Origin: Paratinospora sagittata
Lineage: Eukaryota; Streptophyta; Magnoliopsida; Ranunculales; Menispermaceae
Assembly (NCBI GenBank): GCA_035771175.1
Contig: CM069610.1
Coordinates: 27,184,501-27,248,500 of the forward strand
Direction of reading: 5' to 3'
Length of the DNA: 64,000 nt
Part shown: positions 1 to 11,722 of the stretch, piece by piece
How positions within the stretch are numbered: the stretch's first letter is position 1
How the letters are laid out: each line of letters begins with the position of its first letter
Program-made: the position numbers and the translations under genes
The notes under the pieces: model-generated
The model's input: the letters and a program-made list of their open reading frames with translations, nothing else
What the model was told of the DNA's origin: nothing
Database searches by the model: none

Positions 1-94
1 AAGAGCGAAAGAAAAAATCAGTCAGAGAGTATAAAAGGGAGTTCCGACGGGAGGGAAAAAAAAAAGGAAATAGAACGAAAGAAAAAGTAAAAGA

Positions 95-213
95 GGGGTG
101 CAACACGAGGACTTCCCAGGAGGTCACCCATCCTAGTACTACTCTCGCCCAAGCGCGCTTAACTGCGGAGTTCTGATGGGATCCGGTGCATTAGTGCTGG
201 TATGATCGCACCC
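95..213 (-). rRNA. 5S rRNA: 5S rRNA gene, unit 1
   Basis: Complete 119-nt 5S rRNA, a structural RNA of the large ribosomal subunit made by Pol III. Ends pair as GGGUGC with GCACCC. Only difference from consensus: U59C, turning the A19-U59 pair of helix II into A·C. Confidence 0.95.
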
Positions 214-525
214 ATGAGATACGCGACGGAAAACGTATTTAAATGGTGAGATACAGGGAGCAGTTTACGGGCAGTAGATCTCGTAAAGGCACCGAAAATG
301 AAAAAAAAGTGCACCGAAAACGGACATCGGTAGAAAAAGTTAGTGCCCGTAGAACCAATACGCAGTAGGTAGCGTTTTTCCTGTTTTTATTATATTTTCG
401 CGGCGTTGGATAACGTAAAATAGCAACTGTTAAGAGCGAAAGAAAAAATCAGTCAGAGAGTCTAAAAGGGAGTTCCGACGGGAGGGAAAAAAAAAAGGAA
501 ATAGAACGAAAGAAAAAGTAAAAGA

Positions 526-644
526 GGGGTGCAACACGAGGACTTCCCAGGAGGTCCCCCATCCTAGTACTACTCTCGCCCAAGCACGCTTAACTGCGGA
601 GTTCTGATGGGATCCGGTGCATTAGTGCTGGTATGATCGCACCC
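526..644 (-). rRNA. 5S rRNA: 5S rRNA gene, unit 2
   Basis: Only U88G, the free base of the 87-90 GNRA-type loop, so likely harmless. Upstream spacer has CCTGTTATTATT instead of CCTGTTTTTATT. Confidence 0.95.
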
Positions 645-955
645 ATGAGATACGCGACGGAAAACGTATTTAAATGGTGAGATACAGGGAGCAGTTTGCG
701 GGCAGTAGATCTCGTAAAGGCACCGAAAATGAAAAAAAAGTGCACCGAAAACGGACATCGGTAGAAAAAGTTAGTGCCCGTAGAACCAATACGCAGTAGG
801 TAGCGTTTTTCCTGTTATTATTATATTTTCGCGGCGTTGGATAACGTAAAATAGCAACTGTCAAGAGCGAAAGAAAAAATCAGTCAGAGAGTCTAAAAGG
901 GAGTTCCGACGGGAGGGAAAAAAAAAGGAAATAGAACGAAAGAAAACGTAAAAGA

Positions 956-1074
956 GGGGTGCAACACGAGGACTTCCCAGGAGGTCCCCCATGCTAGTAC
1001 TACTCTCGCCCAAGCACGCTTAGTTGCGGAGTTCTGATGGGATCCGGTGCATTAGTGCTGGTATGATCGCACCC
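956..1074 (-). rRNA. 5S rRNA: 5S rRNA gene, unit 3
   Basis: U88G, G82C (breaks a box C stem pair), U52C and G51A in box A. T5 terminator intact, preceded by AAAACG rather than AAAAAG. Confidence 0.94.
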
Positions 1075-1386
1075 ATGAGATACGCGACGGAAAACGTATT
1101 TAAATGGTGAGATACAGGGAGCAGTTTGCGGGCAGTAGATCTCGTAAAGGCACCGAAAATGAAAAAAAAGTGCACCGAAAACGGACATCGGTAGAAAAAG
1201 TTAGTGCCCGTAGAACCAATACGCAGTAGGTAGCGTTTTTCCTGTTTTTATTATATTTTCGCGGCGTTGGATAACGTAAAATAGCAACTGTCAAGAGCGA
1301 AGGAAAAAATCAGTCAGAGAGTCTAAAAGGGAGTTCCGACGGGAGGGAAAAAAAAAAGGAAATAGAACGAAAGAAAAAGTAAAAGA

Positions 1387-1505
1387 GGGGTGCAACACGA
1401 GGACTTCCCAGGAGGTCACCCATCCTAGTACTACTCTCGCCCAAGCACGCTTAACTGCAGAGTTCTGATGGGATCCGGTGCATTAGTGCTGGTATGATCG
1501 CACCC
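1387..1505 (-). rRNA. 5S rRNA: 5S rRNA gene, unit 4
   Basis: Only C47U, giving a G30·U wobble in helix III. The upstream A8 tract is A7 in this unit. Confidence 0.95.
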
Positions 1506-1815
1506 ATGAGATACGCGACGGAAAACGTATTTAAATGGTGAGATACAGGGAGCAGTTTGCGGGCAGTAGATCTCGTAAAGGCACCGAAAATGAAAAAAAG
1601 TGCACCGAAAACGGACATCGGTAGAAAAAGTTAGTGCCCGTAGAACCAATACGCAGTAGGTAGCGTTTTTCCTGTTTTTATTATATTTTCGCGGCGTTGG
1701 ATAACGTAAAATAGCGACTGTCAAGAGCGAAAGAAAAAATCAGTCAGAGAGTCTAAAAGGGAGTTCCGACGGGAGGGAAAAAAAAAGGAAATAGAACGAA
1801 AGAAAAAGTAAAAGA

Positions 1816-1934
1816 GGGGTGCAACACGAGGACTTCCCAGGAGGTCACCCATCCTAGTACTACTCTCGCCCAAGCACGCTTGACTGCGGAGTTCTGATGG
1901 GATCCGGTGCATTAGTGCTGGTATGATCGCACCC
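1816..1934 (-). rRNA. 5S rRNA: 5S rRNA gene, unit 5
   Basis: Only U53C, in box A. Confidence 0.95.
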
Positions 1935-2244
1935 ATGAGATACGCGACGGAAAACGTATTTAAATGGTGAGATACAGGGAGCAGTTTGCGGGCAGTAGAT
2001 CTCGTAAAGGCACCGAAAATGAAAAAAAAGTGCACCGAAAACGGACATCGGTAGAAAAAGTTAGTGCCCGTAGAACCAATACGCAGTAGGTAGCGTTTTT
2101 CCTGTTTTTATTATATTTTCGCGGCGTTGGATAACGTAAAATAGCGACTGTCAAGAGCGAAAGAAAAAATCAGTCAGAGAGTCTAAAAGGGAGTTCCGAC
2201 GAGGGGGAAAAAAAAGGAAATAGAACGAAAGAAAAAGTAAAAGA

Positions 2245-2363
2245 GGGGTGCAACACGAGGACTTCCCAGGAGGTCACCCATCCTAGTACTACTCTCGGCC
2301 AAGCACGCTTAACTGCGGAGTTCTGATGGGATCCGGTGCATTAGTGCTGGTATGATCGCACCC
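2245..2363 (-). rRNA. 5S rRNA: 5S rRNA gene, unit 6
   Basis: Only G66C, between box A and the intermediate element. Its upstream spacer has GTTACTGCCC, a B-type base in an A-type unit. Confidence 0.95.
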
Positions 2364-2675
2364 ATGAGATACGCGACGGAAAACGTATTTAAATGGTGAG
2401 ATACAGGGAGCAGTTTGCGGGCAGTAGATCTCGTAAAGGCACCGAAAATGAAAAAAAAGTGCACCGAAAACGGACATCGGTAGAAAAAGTTACTGCCCGT
2501 AGAACCAATACGCAGTAGGTAGCGTTTTTCCTTTTTTTATTATATTTTCGCGGCGTTGGATAACGTAAAATAGCAACTGTCAAGAGCGAAAGAAAAAATC
2601 AGTCAGAGAGTCTAAAAGGGAGTTCCGACGGGAGGGAAAAAAAAAAGGAAATAGAACGAAAGAAAAAGTAAAAGA

Positions 2676-2794
2676 GGGGTGCAACACGAGGACTTCCCAG
2701 GAGGTCGCCCATCCTAGTACTACTCTCGCCCAAGCACGCTCAACTGCGGAGTTCTGATGGGATCCGGTGCATTAGTGCTGGTATGATCGCAACC
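2676..2794 (-). rRNA. 5S rRNA: 5S rRNA gene, unit 7
   Basis: U88C, A54G and G3U. G3U disrupts the G3-C116 pair of the terminal helix. Confidence 0.94.
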
Positions 2795-3105
2795 ATGAGA
2801 TACGCGACGGAAAACGTATTTAAATGGTGAGATACAGGGAGCAGTTTGCGGGCAGTAGATCTCGTAAAGGCACCGAAAATGAAAAAAAAGTGCACCGAAA
2901 ACGGACATCGGTAGAAAAAGTTAGTGCCCGTAGAACCAATACGCAGTAGGTAGCGTTTTTCCTGTTTTCATTATATTTTCGCGGCGTTGGATAACGTAAA
3001 ATAGCAACTGTCAAGAGCGAAAGAAAAAATCAGTCAGAGAGTCTAAAAGGGAGTTCCGACGGGAGGGAAAAAAAAAGGAAATAGAACGAAAGAAAAAGTA
3101 AAAGA

Positions 3106-3224
3106 GGGGTGCAACACGAGGACTTCCCAGGAGGTCGCCCGTCCTAGTACTACTCTCGCCCAAGCACGCTTCACTGCGGAGTTCTGATGGGATCCGGTGC
3201 ATTAGTGCTGGTATGATCGCACCC
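3106..3224 (-). rRNA. 5S rRNA: 5S rRNA gene, unit 8
   Basis: U88C, U84C and U53G. Confidence 0.94.
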
Positions 3225-3536
3225 ATGAGATACGCGACGGAAAACGTATTTAAATGGTGAGATACAGGGAGCAGTTTGCGGGCAGTAGATCTCGTAAAGG
3301 CACCGAAAATGAAAAAAAAGTGCACCGAAAACGGACGTCGGTAGAAAAAGTTAGTGCCCGTAGAACCAATACGCAGTAGGTAGCGTTTTTCCTGTTTTTA
3401 TTATATTTTCGCGGCGTTGGATAACGTAAAATAGCAACTGTCAAGAGCGAAAGAAAAAATCAGTCAGAGAGTCTAAAAGGGAGTTCCGACGGGAGGGAAA
3501 AAAAAAAGGAAATAGAACGAAAGAAAAAGTAAAAGA

Positions 3537-3655
3537 GGGGTGCAACACGAGGACTTCCCAGGAGGTCACCCATCCTAGTACTACTCTCGCCCAAGCACGC
3601 TTCACTGCGGAGTTCTGATGGGATCCGGTGCATTAGTGCTGGTATGATCGCACCC
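3537..3655 (-). rRNA. 5S rRNA: 5S rRNA gene, unit 9
   Basis: Only U53G in box A. Confidence 0.95.
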
Positions 3656-3967
3656 ATGAGATACGCGACGGAAAACGTATTTAAATGGTGAGATACAGGG
3701 AGCAGTTTGCGGGCAGTAGATCTCGTAAAGGCACCGAAAATGAAAAAAAAGTGCACCGAAAACGGACATCGGGAGAAAAAGTTAGTGCCCGTAGAACCAA
3801 TACGCAGTAGGTAGCGTTTTTCCTGTTTTTATTATATTTTCGCGGCGTTGGATAACGTAAAATAGCAACTGTCAAGAGCGAAAGAAAAAATCAGTCAGAG
3901 AGTCTAAAAGGGAGTTCCGACGGGAGGGAAAAAAAAAAGGAAATAGAACGAAAGAAAAAGTAAAAGA

Positions 3968-4086
3968 GGGGTGCAACACGAGGACTTCCCAGGAGGTCAC
4001 CCATCCTAGTACTACTCTCGCCCAAGCGCGATTAACTGCGGAGTTCTGATGGGATCCGGTGCATTAGTGCTGGTATGATCGCACCC
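3968..4086 (-). rRNA. 5S rRNA: 5S rRNA gene, unit 10
   Basis: U59C and G56U, both in box A. Upstream spacer has A9 and TTTTTGCGG for TTTTCGCGG. Confidence 0.94.
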
Positions 4087-4399
4087 ATGAGATACGCGAC
4101 GGAAAACGTATTTAAATGGTGAGATACAGGGAGCAGTTTGCGGGCAGTAGATCTCGTAAAGGCACCGAAAATGAAAAAAAAAGTGCACCGAAAACGGACA
4201 TCGGTAGAAAAAGTTAGTGCCCGTAGAACCAATACGCAGTAGGTAGCGTTTTTCCTGTTTTTATTATATTTTTGCGGCGTTGGATAACGTAAAATAGCAA
4301 CTGTCAAGAGCGAAAGAAAAAATCAGTCAGAGAGTCTAAAAGGGAGTTCCGACGGGACGGAAAAAAAAAAGGGAATAGAACGAAAGAAAAAGTAAAAGA

Positions 4400-4518
4400 G
4401 GGGTGCAACACGAGGACTTCCCAGGAGGTCACCCATCCTAGTACTACTCTCGCCCAAGCACGCTTCACTGCGGAGTTCTGATGGGATCCGGTGCATTAGT
4501 GCTGGTATGATCGCACCC
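4400..4518 (-). rRNA. 5S rRNA: 5S rRNA gene, unit 11
   Basis: Only U53G. Downstream spacer has GACGGGACGG and AAGGGAAT, unusual among A-type units. Confidence 0.95.
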
Positions 4519-4829
4519 ATGAGATACGCGACGGAAAACGTATTTAAATGGTGAGATACAGGGAGCAGTTTGCGGGCAGTAGATCTCGTAAAGGCACCGA
4601 AAATGAAAAAAAAGTGCACCGAAAACGGACATCGGTAGAAAAAGTTAGTGCCCGTAGAACCAATACGCAGTAGGTAGCGTTTTTCCTATTTTTATTATAT
4701 TTTCGCGGCGTTGGATAACGTAAAATAGCAACTGTCAAGAGCGAAAGAAAAAATCAGTCAGAGAGTCTAAAAGGGAGTTCCGACGGGAGGGAAAAAAAAA
4801 GGAAATAGAACGAAAGAAAAAGTGAAAGA

Positions 4830-4948
4830 GGGGTGCACCACGAGGACTTCCCAGGAGGTCGCCCATCCTAGTACTACTCTCGCCCAAGCACGCTTAGCTG
4901 CGGAGTTCTGATGGGATCCGGTGCATTAGTGCTGGTATGATCGCAACC
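4830..4948 (-). rRNA. 5S rRNA: 5S rRNA gene, unit 12
   Basis: U111G, U88C, U52C and G3U. G3U and U111G each weaken helix I. First T-run is T3 instead of T4. Twin of unit 17. Confidence 0.92.
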
Positions 4949-5260
4949 ATGAGATACGCGACGGAAAACGTATTTAAATGGTGAGATACAGGGAGCAGTT
5001 TGCGGGCAGTAGATCTCGTAAAGGCACCGAAAATGAAAAAAAAGTGCACCGAAAACGGACATCGGTAGAAAAAGTTAGTGCCCGTAGAACCAATACGCAG
5101 TAGGTAGCGTTTTTCCTGTTTTTATTATATTTTCGCGGCGTTGGATAACGTAAAATAGCAACTGTCAAGAGCGAAAGAAAAAATCAGTCAGAGAGTCTAA
5201 AAGGGAGTTCCGACGGGAGGGAAAAAAAAAAGGAAATAGAACGAAAGAAAAAGTAAAAGA

Positions 5261-5379
5261 GGGGTGCAACACGAGGACTTCCCAGGAGGTCACCCATCCT
5301 AGTACTACTCTCGCCCAAGCGCGCTTCACTGCGGAGTTCTGATGGGATCCGGTGCATTAGTGCTGGTATGATCGCACCC
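5261..5379 (-). rRNA. 5S rRNA: 5S rRNA gene, unit 13
   Basis: U59C and U53G. Upstream spacer has TTATTATTTTTTCG, shared with unit 18. Confidence 0.94.
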
Positions 5380-5690
5380 ATGAGATACGCGACGGAAAAC
5401 GTATTTAAATGGTGAGATACAGGGAGCAGTTTACGGGCAGTAGATCTCGTAAAGGCACCGAAAATGAAAAAAAAGTGCACCGAAAACGGACATCGATAGA
5501 AAAAGTTAGTGCCCGTAGAACCAATACGCAGTAGGTAGCGTTTTTCCTGTTTTTATTATTTTTTCGCGGCGTTGGATAACGTAAAATAGCAACTGTCAAG
5601 AGCGAAAGAAAAAATCAGTCAGAGAGTCTAAAAGGGAGTTCCGACGGGAGGGAAAAAAAAATGAAATAGAACGAAAGAAAAAGTAAAAGA

Positions 5691-5809
5691 GGGGTGCAAC
5701 ACGAGGACTTCCCAGGAGGTCCCCCATCCTAGTACTACTCTCGCCCAAGCACGCTTAACTGCGGAGTTCTGATGGGATCCGGTGCATTAGTGCTGGTATG
5801 ATCGCACCC
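5691..5809 (-). rRNA. 5S rRNA: 5S rRNA gene, unit 14
   Basis: Only U88G. Confidence 0.95.
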
Positions 5810-6120
5810 ATGAGATACGCGACGGAAAACGTATTTAAATGGTGAGATACAGGGAGCAGTTTGCGGGCAGTAGATCTCGTAAAGGCACCGAAAATGAAAA
5901 AAAAGTGCACCGAAAACGGACATCGGTAGAAAAAGTTAGTGCCCGTAGAACCAATACGCAGTAGGTAGCGTTTTTCCTGTTTTTATTATATTTTCGCGGC
6001 GTTGGATAACGTAAAATAGCAACTGTCAAGAGCGAAAGAAAAAATCAGTCAGAGAGTCTAAAAGTGAGTTCCGACGGGAGGGAAAAAAAAAGGAAATAGA
6101 ACGAAAGAAAAAGTAAAAGA

Positions 6121-6239
6121 GGGGTGCAACACGAGGACTTCCCAGGAGGTCCCCCATGCTAGTACTACTCTCGCCCAAGCACGCTTAACTGCGGAGTTCT
6201 GATGGGATCCGGTGCATTAGTGCTGGTATGATCGCACCC
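6121..6239 (-). rRNA. 5S rRNA: 5S rRNA gene, unit 15
   Basis: U88G and G82C, as in unit 3. Its upstream spacer holds a 159-bp internal duplication. Confidence 0.94.
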
Positions 6240-6358
6240 ATGAGATACGCGACGGAAAACGTATTTAAATGGTGAGATACAGGGAGCAGTTTGCGGGCAG
6301 TAGATCTCGTAAAGGCACCGAAAATGAAAAAAAAGTGCACCGAAAACGGACATCGGTA

Positions 6359-6676
6359 GAAAAAGTTAGTGCCCGTAGAACCAATACGCAGTAGGTAGCG
6401 TTTTTCCTGTTTTTATTATATTTTCGCGGCGTTGGATAACGTAAAATAGCAACTGTTAAGAGCGAAAGAAAAAATCAGTCAGAGAGTCTAAAAGGGAGTT
6501 CCGACGGGAGGGAAAAAGAAAAAGTTAGTGCCCGTAGAACCAATACGCAGTAGGTAGCGTTTTTCCTGTTTTTATTATATTTTCGCGGCGTTGGATAACG
6601 TAAAATAGCAACTGTCAAGAGCGAAAGAAAAAATCAGTTAGAGAGTCTAAAAGGGAGTTCCGACGGGAGGGAAAAA
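6359..6676. repeat. 159-bp spacer duplication (units 15-16)
   Basis: The spacer segment beginning GAAAAAGTTAGTGCCC at 6359 starts again at 6518, right after GGGAGGGAAAAA. Copies are 6359-6517 and 6518-6676, giving a 589-bp gene spacing. The junction lies in a shared GAAAAA tract. Confidence 0.9.
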
Positions 6677-6709
6677 AAAAGGAAATAGAACGAAAGAAAA
6701 AGTAAAAGA

Positions 6710-6828
6710 GGGGTGCAACACGAGGACTTCCCGGGAGGTCACCCATCCTAGTACTACTCTCGCCCAGGCACGCTTAACTGCGGAGTTCTGATGGGATCCG
6801 GTGCATTAGTGCTGGTATGATCGCACCC
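6710..6828 (-). rRNA. 5S rRNA: 5S rRNA gene, unit 16
   Basis: U96C (box C) and U62C (box A). 589 bp from unit 15. Same marks recur in units 21, 53 and 67. Confidence 0.94.
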
Positions 6829-7138
6829 ATGAGATACGCGACGGAAAACGTATTTAAATGGTGAGATACAGGGAGCAGTTTGCGGGCAGTAGATCTCGTA
6901 AAGGCACCGAAAATGAAAAAAAAGTGCACCGAAAACGGACATCGGTAGAAAAAGTTAGTGCCCGTAGAACCAATACGCAGTAGGTAGCGTTTTTCCTATT
7001 TTTATTATATTTTCGCGGCGTTGGATAACGTAAAATAGCAACTGTCAAGAGCGAACGAAAAAATCAGTCAGAGAGTCTAAAAGGGAGTTCCGACGGGAGG
7101 GAAAAAAAAGGAAATAGAACGAAAGAAAAAGTGAAAGA

Positions 7139-7257
7139 GGGGTGCACCACGAGGACTTCCCAGGAGGTCGCCCATCCTAGTACTACTCTCGCCCAAGCAC
7201 GCTTAGCTGCGGAGTTCTGATGGGATCCGGTGCATTAGTGCTGGTATGATCGCAACC
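7139..7257 (-). rRNA. 5S rRNA: 5S rRNA gene, unit 17
   Basis: U111G, U88C, U52C, G3U and the T3 first terminator: duplicate of unit 12. Confidence 0.92.
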
Positions 7258-7569
7258 ATGAGATACGCGACGGAAAACGTATTTAAATGGTGAGATACAG
7301 GGAGCAGTTTGCGGGCAGTAGATCTCGTAAAGGCACCGAAAATGAAAAAAAAGTGCACCGAAAACGGACATCGGTAGAAAAAGTTAGTGCCCGTAGAACC
7401 AATACGCAGTAGGTAGCGTTTTTCCTGTTTTTATTATATTTTCGCGGCGTTGGATAACGTAAAATAGCAACTGTCAAGAGCGAAAGAAAAAATCAGTCAG
7501 AGAGTCTAAAAGGGAGTTCCGACGGGAGGGAAAAAAAAAAGGAAATAGAACGAAAGAAAAAGTAAAAGA

Positions 7570-7688
7570 GGGGTGCAACACGAGGACTTCCCAGGAGGTC
7601 ACCCATCCTAGTACTACTCTCGCCCAAGCGCGCTTAACTGCGGAGTTCTGATGGGATCCGGTGCATTAGTGCTGGTATGATCGCACCC
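7570..7688 (-). rRNA. 5S rRNA: 5S rRNA gene, unit 18
   Basis: Only U59C. Duplicate of unit 13, which additionally has U53G. Confidence 0.95.
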
Positions 7689-7999
7689 ATGAGATACGCG
7701 ACGGAAAACGTATTTAAATGGTGAGATACAGGGAGCAGTTTACGGGCAGTAGATCTCGTAAAGGCACCGAAAATGAAAAAAAAGTGCACCGAAAACGGAC
7801 ATCGGTAGAAAAAGTTAGTGCCCGTAGAACCAATACGCAGTAGGTAGCGTTTTTCCTGTTTTTATTATTTTTTCGCGGCGTTGGATAACGTAAAATAGCA
7901 ACTGTCAAGAGCGAAAGAAAAAATCAGTCAGAGAGTCTAAAAGGGAGTTCCGACGGGAGGGAAAAAAAAAGGAAATAGAACGAAAGAAAAAGTAAAAGA

Positions 8000-8118
8000 G
8001 GGGTGCAACACGAGGACTTCCCAGGAGGTCCCCCATCCTAGTACTACTCTCGCCCAAGCACGCTTAACTGCGGAGTTCTGATGGGATCCAGTGCATTAGT
8101 GCTGGTATGATCGCACCC
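8000..8118 (-). rRNA. 5S rRNA: 5S rRNA gene, unit 19
   Basis: U88G and C29U (C29-G48 becomes a wobble). Duplicate of unit 14. Confidence 0.94.
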
Positions 8119-8429
8119 ATGAGATACGCGACGGAAAACGTATTTAAATGGTGAGATACAGGGAGCAGTTTGCGGGCAGTAGATCTCGTAAAGGCACCGA
8201 AAATGAAAAAAAAGTGCACCGAAAACGGACATCGGTAGAAAAAGTTAGTGCCCGTAGAACCAATACGCAGTAGGTAGCGTTTTTCCTGTTTTTATTATAT
8301 TTTCGCGGCGTTGGATAACGTAAAATAGCAACTGTCAAGAGCGAAAGAAAAAATCAGTCAGAGAGTCTAAAAGTGAGTTCCGACGGGAGGGAAAAAAAAA
8401 GGAAATAGAACGAAAGAAAAAGTAAAAGA

Positions 8430-8548
8430 GGGGTGCAACACGAGGACTTCCCAGGACGTCACCCATCCTAGTACTACTCTCGCCCAAGCACGCTTAACTG
8501 CGGAGTTCTGATGGGATCCGGTGCATTAGTGCTGGTATGATCGCACCC
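8430..8548 (-). rRNA. 5S rRNA: 5S rRNA gene, unit 20
   Basis: Only C92G, which breaks the G85-C92 pair in box C. In the place of unit 15 in the duplicated block but with a different gene, suggesting local conversion. Confidence 0.94.
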
Positions 8549-8667
8549 ATGAGATACGCGACGGAAAACGTATTTAAATGGTGAGATACAGGGAGCAGTT
8601 TGCGGGCAGTAGATCTCGTAAAGGCACCGAAAATGAAAAAAAAGTGCACCGAAAACGGACATCGGTA

Positions 8668-8985
8668 GAAAAAGTTAGTGCCCGTAGAACCAATACGCAG
8701 TAGGTAGCGTTTTTCCTGTTTTTATTATATTTTCGCGGCGTTGGATAACGTAAAATAGCAACTGTCAAGAGCGAAAGAAAAAATCAGTCAGAGAGTCTAA
8801 AAGGGAGTTCCGACGGGAGGGAAAAAGAAAAAGTTAGTGCCCGTAGAACCAATACGCAGTAGGTAGCGTTTTTCCTGTTTTTATTATATTTTCGCGGCGT
8901 TGGATAACGTAAAATAGCAACTGTCAAGAGCGAAAGAAAAAATCAGTCAGAGAGTCTAAAAGGGAGTTCCGACGGGAGGGAAAAA
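8668..8985. repeat. 159-bp spacer duplication (units 20-21)
   Basis: Copies 8668-8826 and 8827-8985, same junction as at 6518 and exactly 2309 bp from it. It was carried here by the 5-unit block duplication of units 12-16. Confidence 0.9.
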
Positions 8986-9018
8986 AAAAGGAAATAGAAC
9001 GAAAGAAAAAGTAAAAGA

Positions 9019-9137
9019 GGGGTGCAACACGAGGACTTCCCGGGAGGTCACCCATCCTAGTACTACTCTCGCCCAGGCACGCTTAACTGCGGAGTTCTGA
9101 TGGGATCCGGTGCATTAGTGCTGGTATGATCGCACCC
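9019..9137 (-). rRNA. 5S rRNA: 5S rRNA gene, unit 21
   Basis: U96C and U62C: duplicate of unit 16, behind the second 159-bp spacer duplication. Confidence 0.94.
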
Positions 9138-9448
9138 ATGAGATACGCGACGGAAAACGTATTTAAATGGTGAGATACAGGGAGCAGTTTGCGGGCAGTA
9201 GATCTCGTAAAGGCACCGAAAATGAAAAAAAAGTGCACCGAAAACGGACATCGGTAGAAAAAGTTAGTGCCCGTAGAACCAATACGCAGTAGGTAGCGTT
9301 TTTCCTGTTTTTATTATATTTTCGCGGCGTTGGATAACGTAAAATAGCAACTGTGAAGAGCGAAAGAAAAAATCAGTCAGAGAGTCTAAAAGGGAGTTCC
9401 GACGGGAGGGAAAAAAAAAGGAAATAGAACGAAAGAAAAAGTAAAAGA

Positions 9449-9567
9449 GGGGTGCTACACGAGGACTTCCCAGGAGGTCACCCATCCTAGTACTACTCTC
9501 GCCCAAGCACGCTTCACTGCGGAGTTCTGATGGGATCCGGTGCATTAGTGCTGGTATGATCGCACCC
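9449..9567 (-). rRNA. 5S rRNA: 5S rRNA gene, unit 22
   Basis: U112A and U53G. Promoter base -9 is A rather than G. Confidence 0.94.
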
Positions 9568-9879
9568 ATGAGATATGCGACGGAAAACGTATTTAAATGG
9601 TGAGATACAGGGAGCAGTTTGCGGGCAGTAGATCTCGTAAAGGCACCGAAAATGAAAAAAAAGTGCACCGAAAACGGACATCGGTAGAAAAAGTTAGTGC
9701 CCGTAGAACCAATACGCAGTAGGTAGCGTTTTTCCTGTTTTTATTATATTTTCGCGGCGTTGGATAACGTAAAATAGCAACTGTCAAGAGCGAAAGAAAA
9801 AATCAGTCAGAGAGTCTAAAAGGGAGTTCCGACGGGAGGGAAAAAAAAAAGGAAATAGAACGAAAGAAAAAGTAAAAGA

Positions 9880-9998
9880 GGGGTGCAACACGAGGACTTC
9901 CCAGGAGGTCACCCATCCTAGTACTACTCTCGCCCAAGCACGCTTATCTGCGGAGTTCTGATGGGATCCGGTGCATTATTGCTGGTATGATCGCACCC
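9880..9998 (-). rRNA. 5S rRNA: 5S rRNA gene, unit 23
   Basis: U52A and C20A (breaks C20-G58). Confidence 0.94.
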
Positions 9999-10310
9999 AT
10001 GAGATACGCGACGGAAAACGTATTTAAATGGTGAGATACAGGGAGCAGTTTGCGGGCAGTAGATCTCGTAAAGGCACCGAAAATGAAAAAAAAGTGCACC
10101 GAAAACGGACATCGGTAGAAAAAGTTAGTGCCCGTAGAACCAATACGCAGTAGGTAGCGTTTTTCCTGTTTTTATTATATTTTCGCGGCGTTGGATAACG
10201 TTAAATAGCAACTGTCAAGAGCGAAAGAAAAAAGCAGTCAGAGAGTCTAAAAGGGAGTTCCGACGGGAGGGAAAAAAAAAAGGAAATAGAACGAAAGAAA
10301 AAGTAAAAGA

Positions 10311-10429
10311 GGGGTGCAACACAAGGACTTCCCAGGAGGTCACCCATCCTAGTACTACTCTCGCCCAAGCACGCTTAACTGCGGAGTTCTGATGGGATCC
10401 GGTGCATTAGTGCTGGTATAATCGCACCC
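10311..10429 (-). rRNA. 5S rRNA: 5S rRNA gene, unit 24
   Basis: C107U (G68·U wobble) and C10U. Upstream spacer has AAAATATAAAAAA in place of AAAATGAAAAAA. Confidence 0.94.
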
Positions 10430-10742
10430 ATGAGATACGCGACGGAAAACGTATTTAAATGGTGAGATACAGGGAGCAGTTTACGGGCAGTAGATCTCGT
10501 AAAGGCACCGAAAATATAAAAAAAAGTGCACCGAAAACGGACATCGGTAGAAAAAGTTAGTGCCCGTAGAACCAATACGCAGTAGGTAGCGTTTTTCCTG
10601 TTTTTATTATATTTTCGCGGCGTTGGATAACGTAAAATAGCAACTGTTAAGAGCGAAAGAAAAAATCAGTCAGAGAGTCTAAAAGGGAATTCCGACGGGA
10701 GGGAAAAAAAAAAGGAAATAGAACGAAAGAAAAAGTAAAAGA

Positions 10743-10861
10743 GGAGTGCAACACGAGGACTTCCCAGGAGGTCACCCATCCTAGTACTACTCTCGCCCAA
10801 GCACGCTTAACTGCGGAGCTCTGATGGGATCCGGTGCATTAGTGCTGGTATGATCGCCCCC
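10743..10861 (-). rRNA. 5S rRNA: 5S rRNA gene, unit 25
   Basis: C117U, A43G and U4G. C117U leaves a G2·U wobble; U4G breaks U4-A115. Confidence 0.93.
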
Positions 10862-11172
10862 ATGAGATACGCGACGGAAAACGTATTTAAATGGTGAGAT
10901 ACAGGGAGCAGTTTGCGGGCAGTAGATCTCGTAAAGGCACCGAAAATGAAAAAAAAGTGCACCGAAAACGGAAATCGGTAGAAAAAGTTAGTGCCCGTAG
11001 AACCAATACGCAGTAGGTAGCGTTTTTCCTGTTTTTATTATATTTTCGCGGCGTTGGATAACGTAAAATAGCAACTGTCAAGAGCGAAAGAAAAAATCAG
11101 TCAGAGAGTCTAAAAGGGAGTTCCGACGGGAGGGAAAAAAAAAGGAAATAGAACGAAAGAAAAAGTAAAAGA

Positions 11173-11291
11173 GGGGTGCAACACGAGGACTTCCCAGGAG
11201 GTCACCCATCCTAGTACTACTCTCGCCCAAGCACGCTTAACTACGGAGTTCTGATGGGATCCGGTGCATTAGTGCTGGTATGATCGCACCC
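11173..11291 (-). rRNA. 5S rRNA: 5S rRNA gene, unit 26
   Basis: Only C49U. Confidence 0.95.
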
Positions 11292-11603
11292 ATGAGATAC
11301 GCGACGGAAAACGTATTTAAATGGTGAGATACAGGGAGCAGTTTGCGGGCAGTAGATCTCGTAAAGGCACCGTAAATGAAAAAAAAGTGCACCGAAAACG
11401 GACATCGGTAGAAAAAGTTAGTGCCCGTAGAACCAATACGCAGTAGGTAGCGTTTTTCCTGTTTTTATTATATTTTCGCGGCGTTGGATAACGTAAAATA
11501 GCAACTGTCAAGAGCGAAAGAAAAAATCAGTCAGAGAGTCTAAAAGGGAGTTCCGACGGGAGGGAAAAAAAAAAGGAAATAGAACGAAAGAAAAAGTAAA
11601 AGA

Positions 11604-11722
11604 GGGGTGCAACACGAGGACTTCCCAGGAGGTCACCCATCCTATTACTACTCTCGCCCAAGCACGCTTAACTGCGGAGTTCTGATGGGATCCGGTGCAT
11701 TAGTGCTGGTATGATCGCACCC
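11604..11722 (-). rRNA. 5S rRNA: 5S rRNA gene, unit 27
   Basis: Only C78A. Promoter base -14 is changed (GCGATGG on plus), shared with 31 and 33. Confidence 0.95.

Larger units (their letters stand above)
4830..9448 (-). repeat. 5-unit block duplication, units 12-16 and 17-21
   Basis: Offset 2309 bp in every unit. Shared marks: U111G, G3U and GTGAAAGAG in 12/17, TTATTATTTTTTCG after 13/18, AAAGTGAGTTCC before 15/20, the 159-bp spacer duplication and U96C, U62C in 16/21. A few later changes separate the copies (13/18, 14/19, 15/20). Confidence 0.85.

Noticed and set aside
6518..6676. Insertion of a foreign element in the 589-bp units
   Set aside because: The extra 159 bp is a direct copy of the adjacent spacer, not new sequence.
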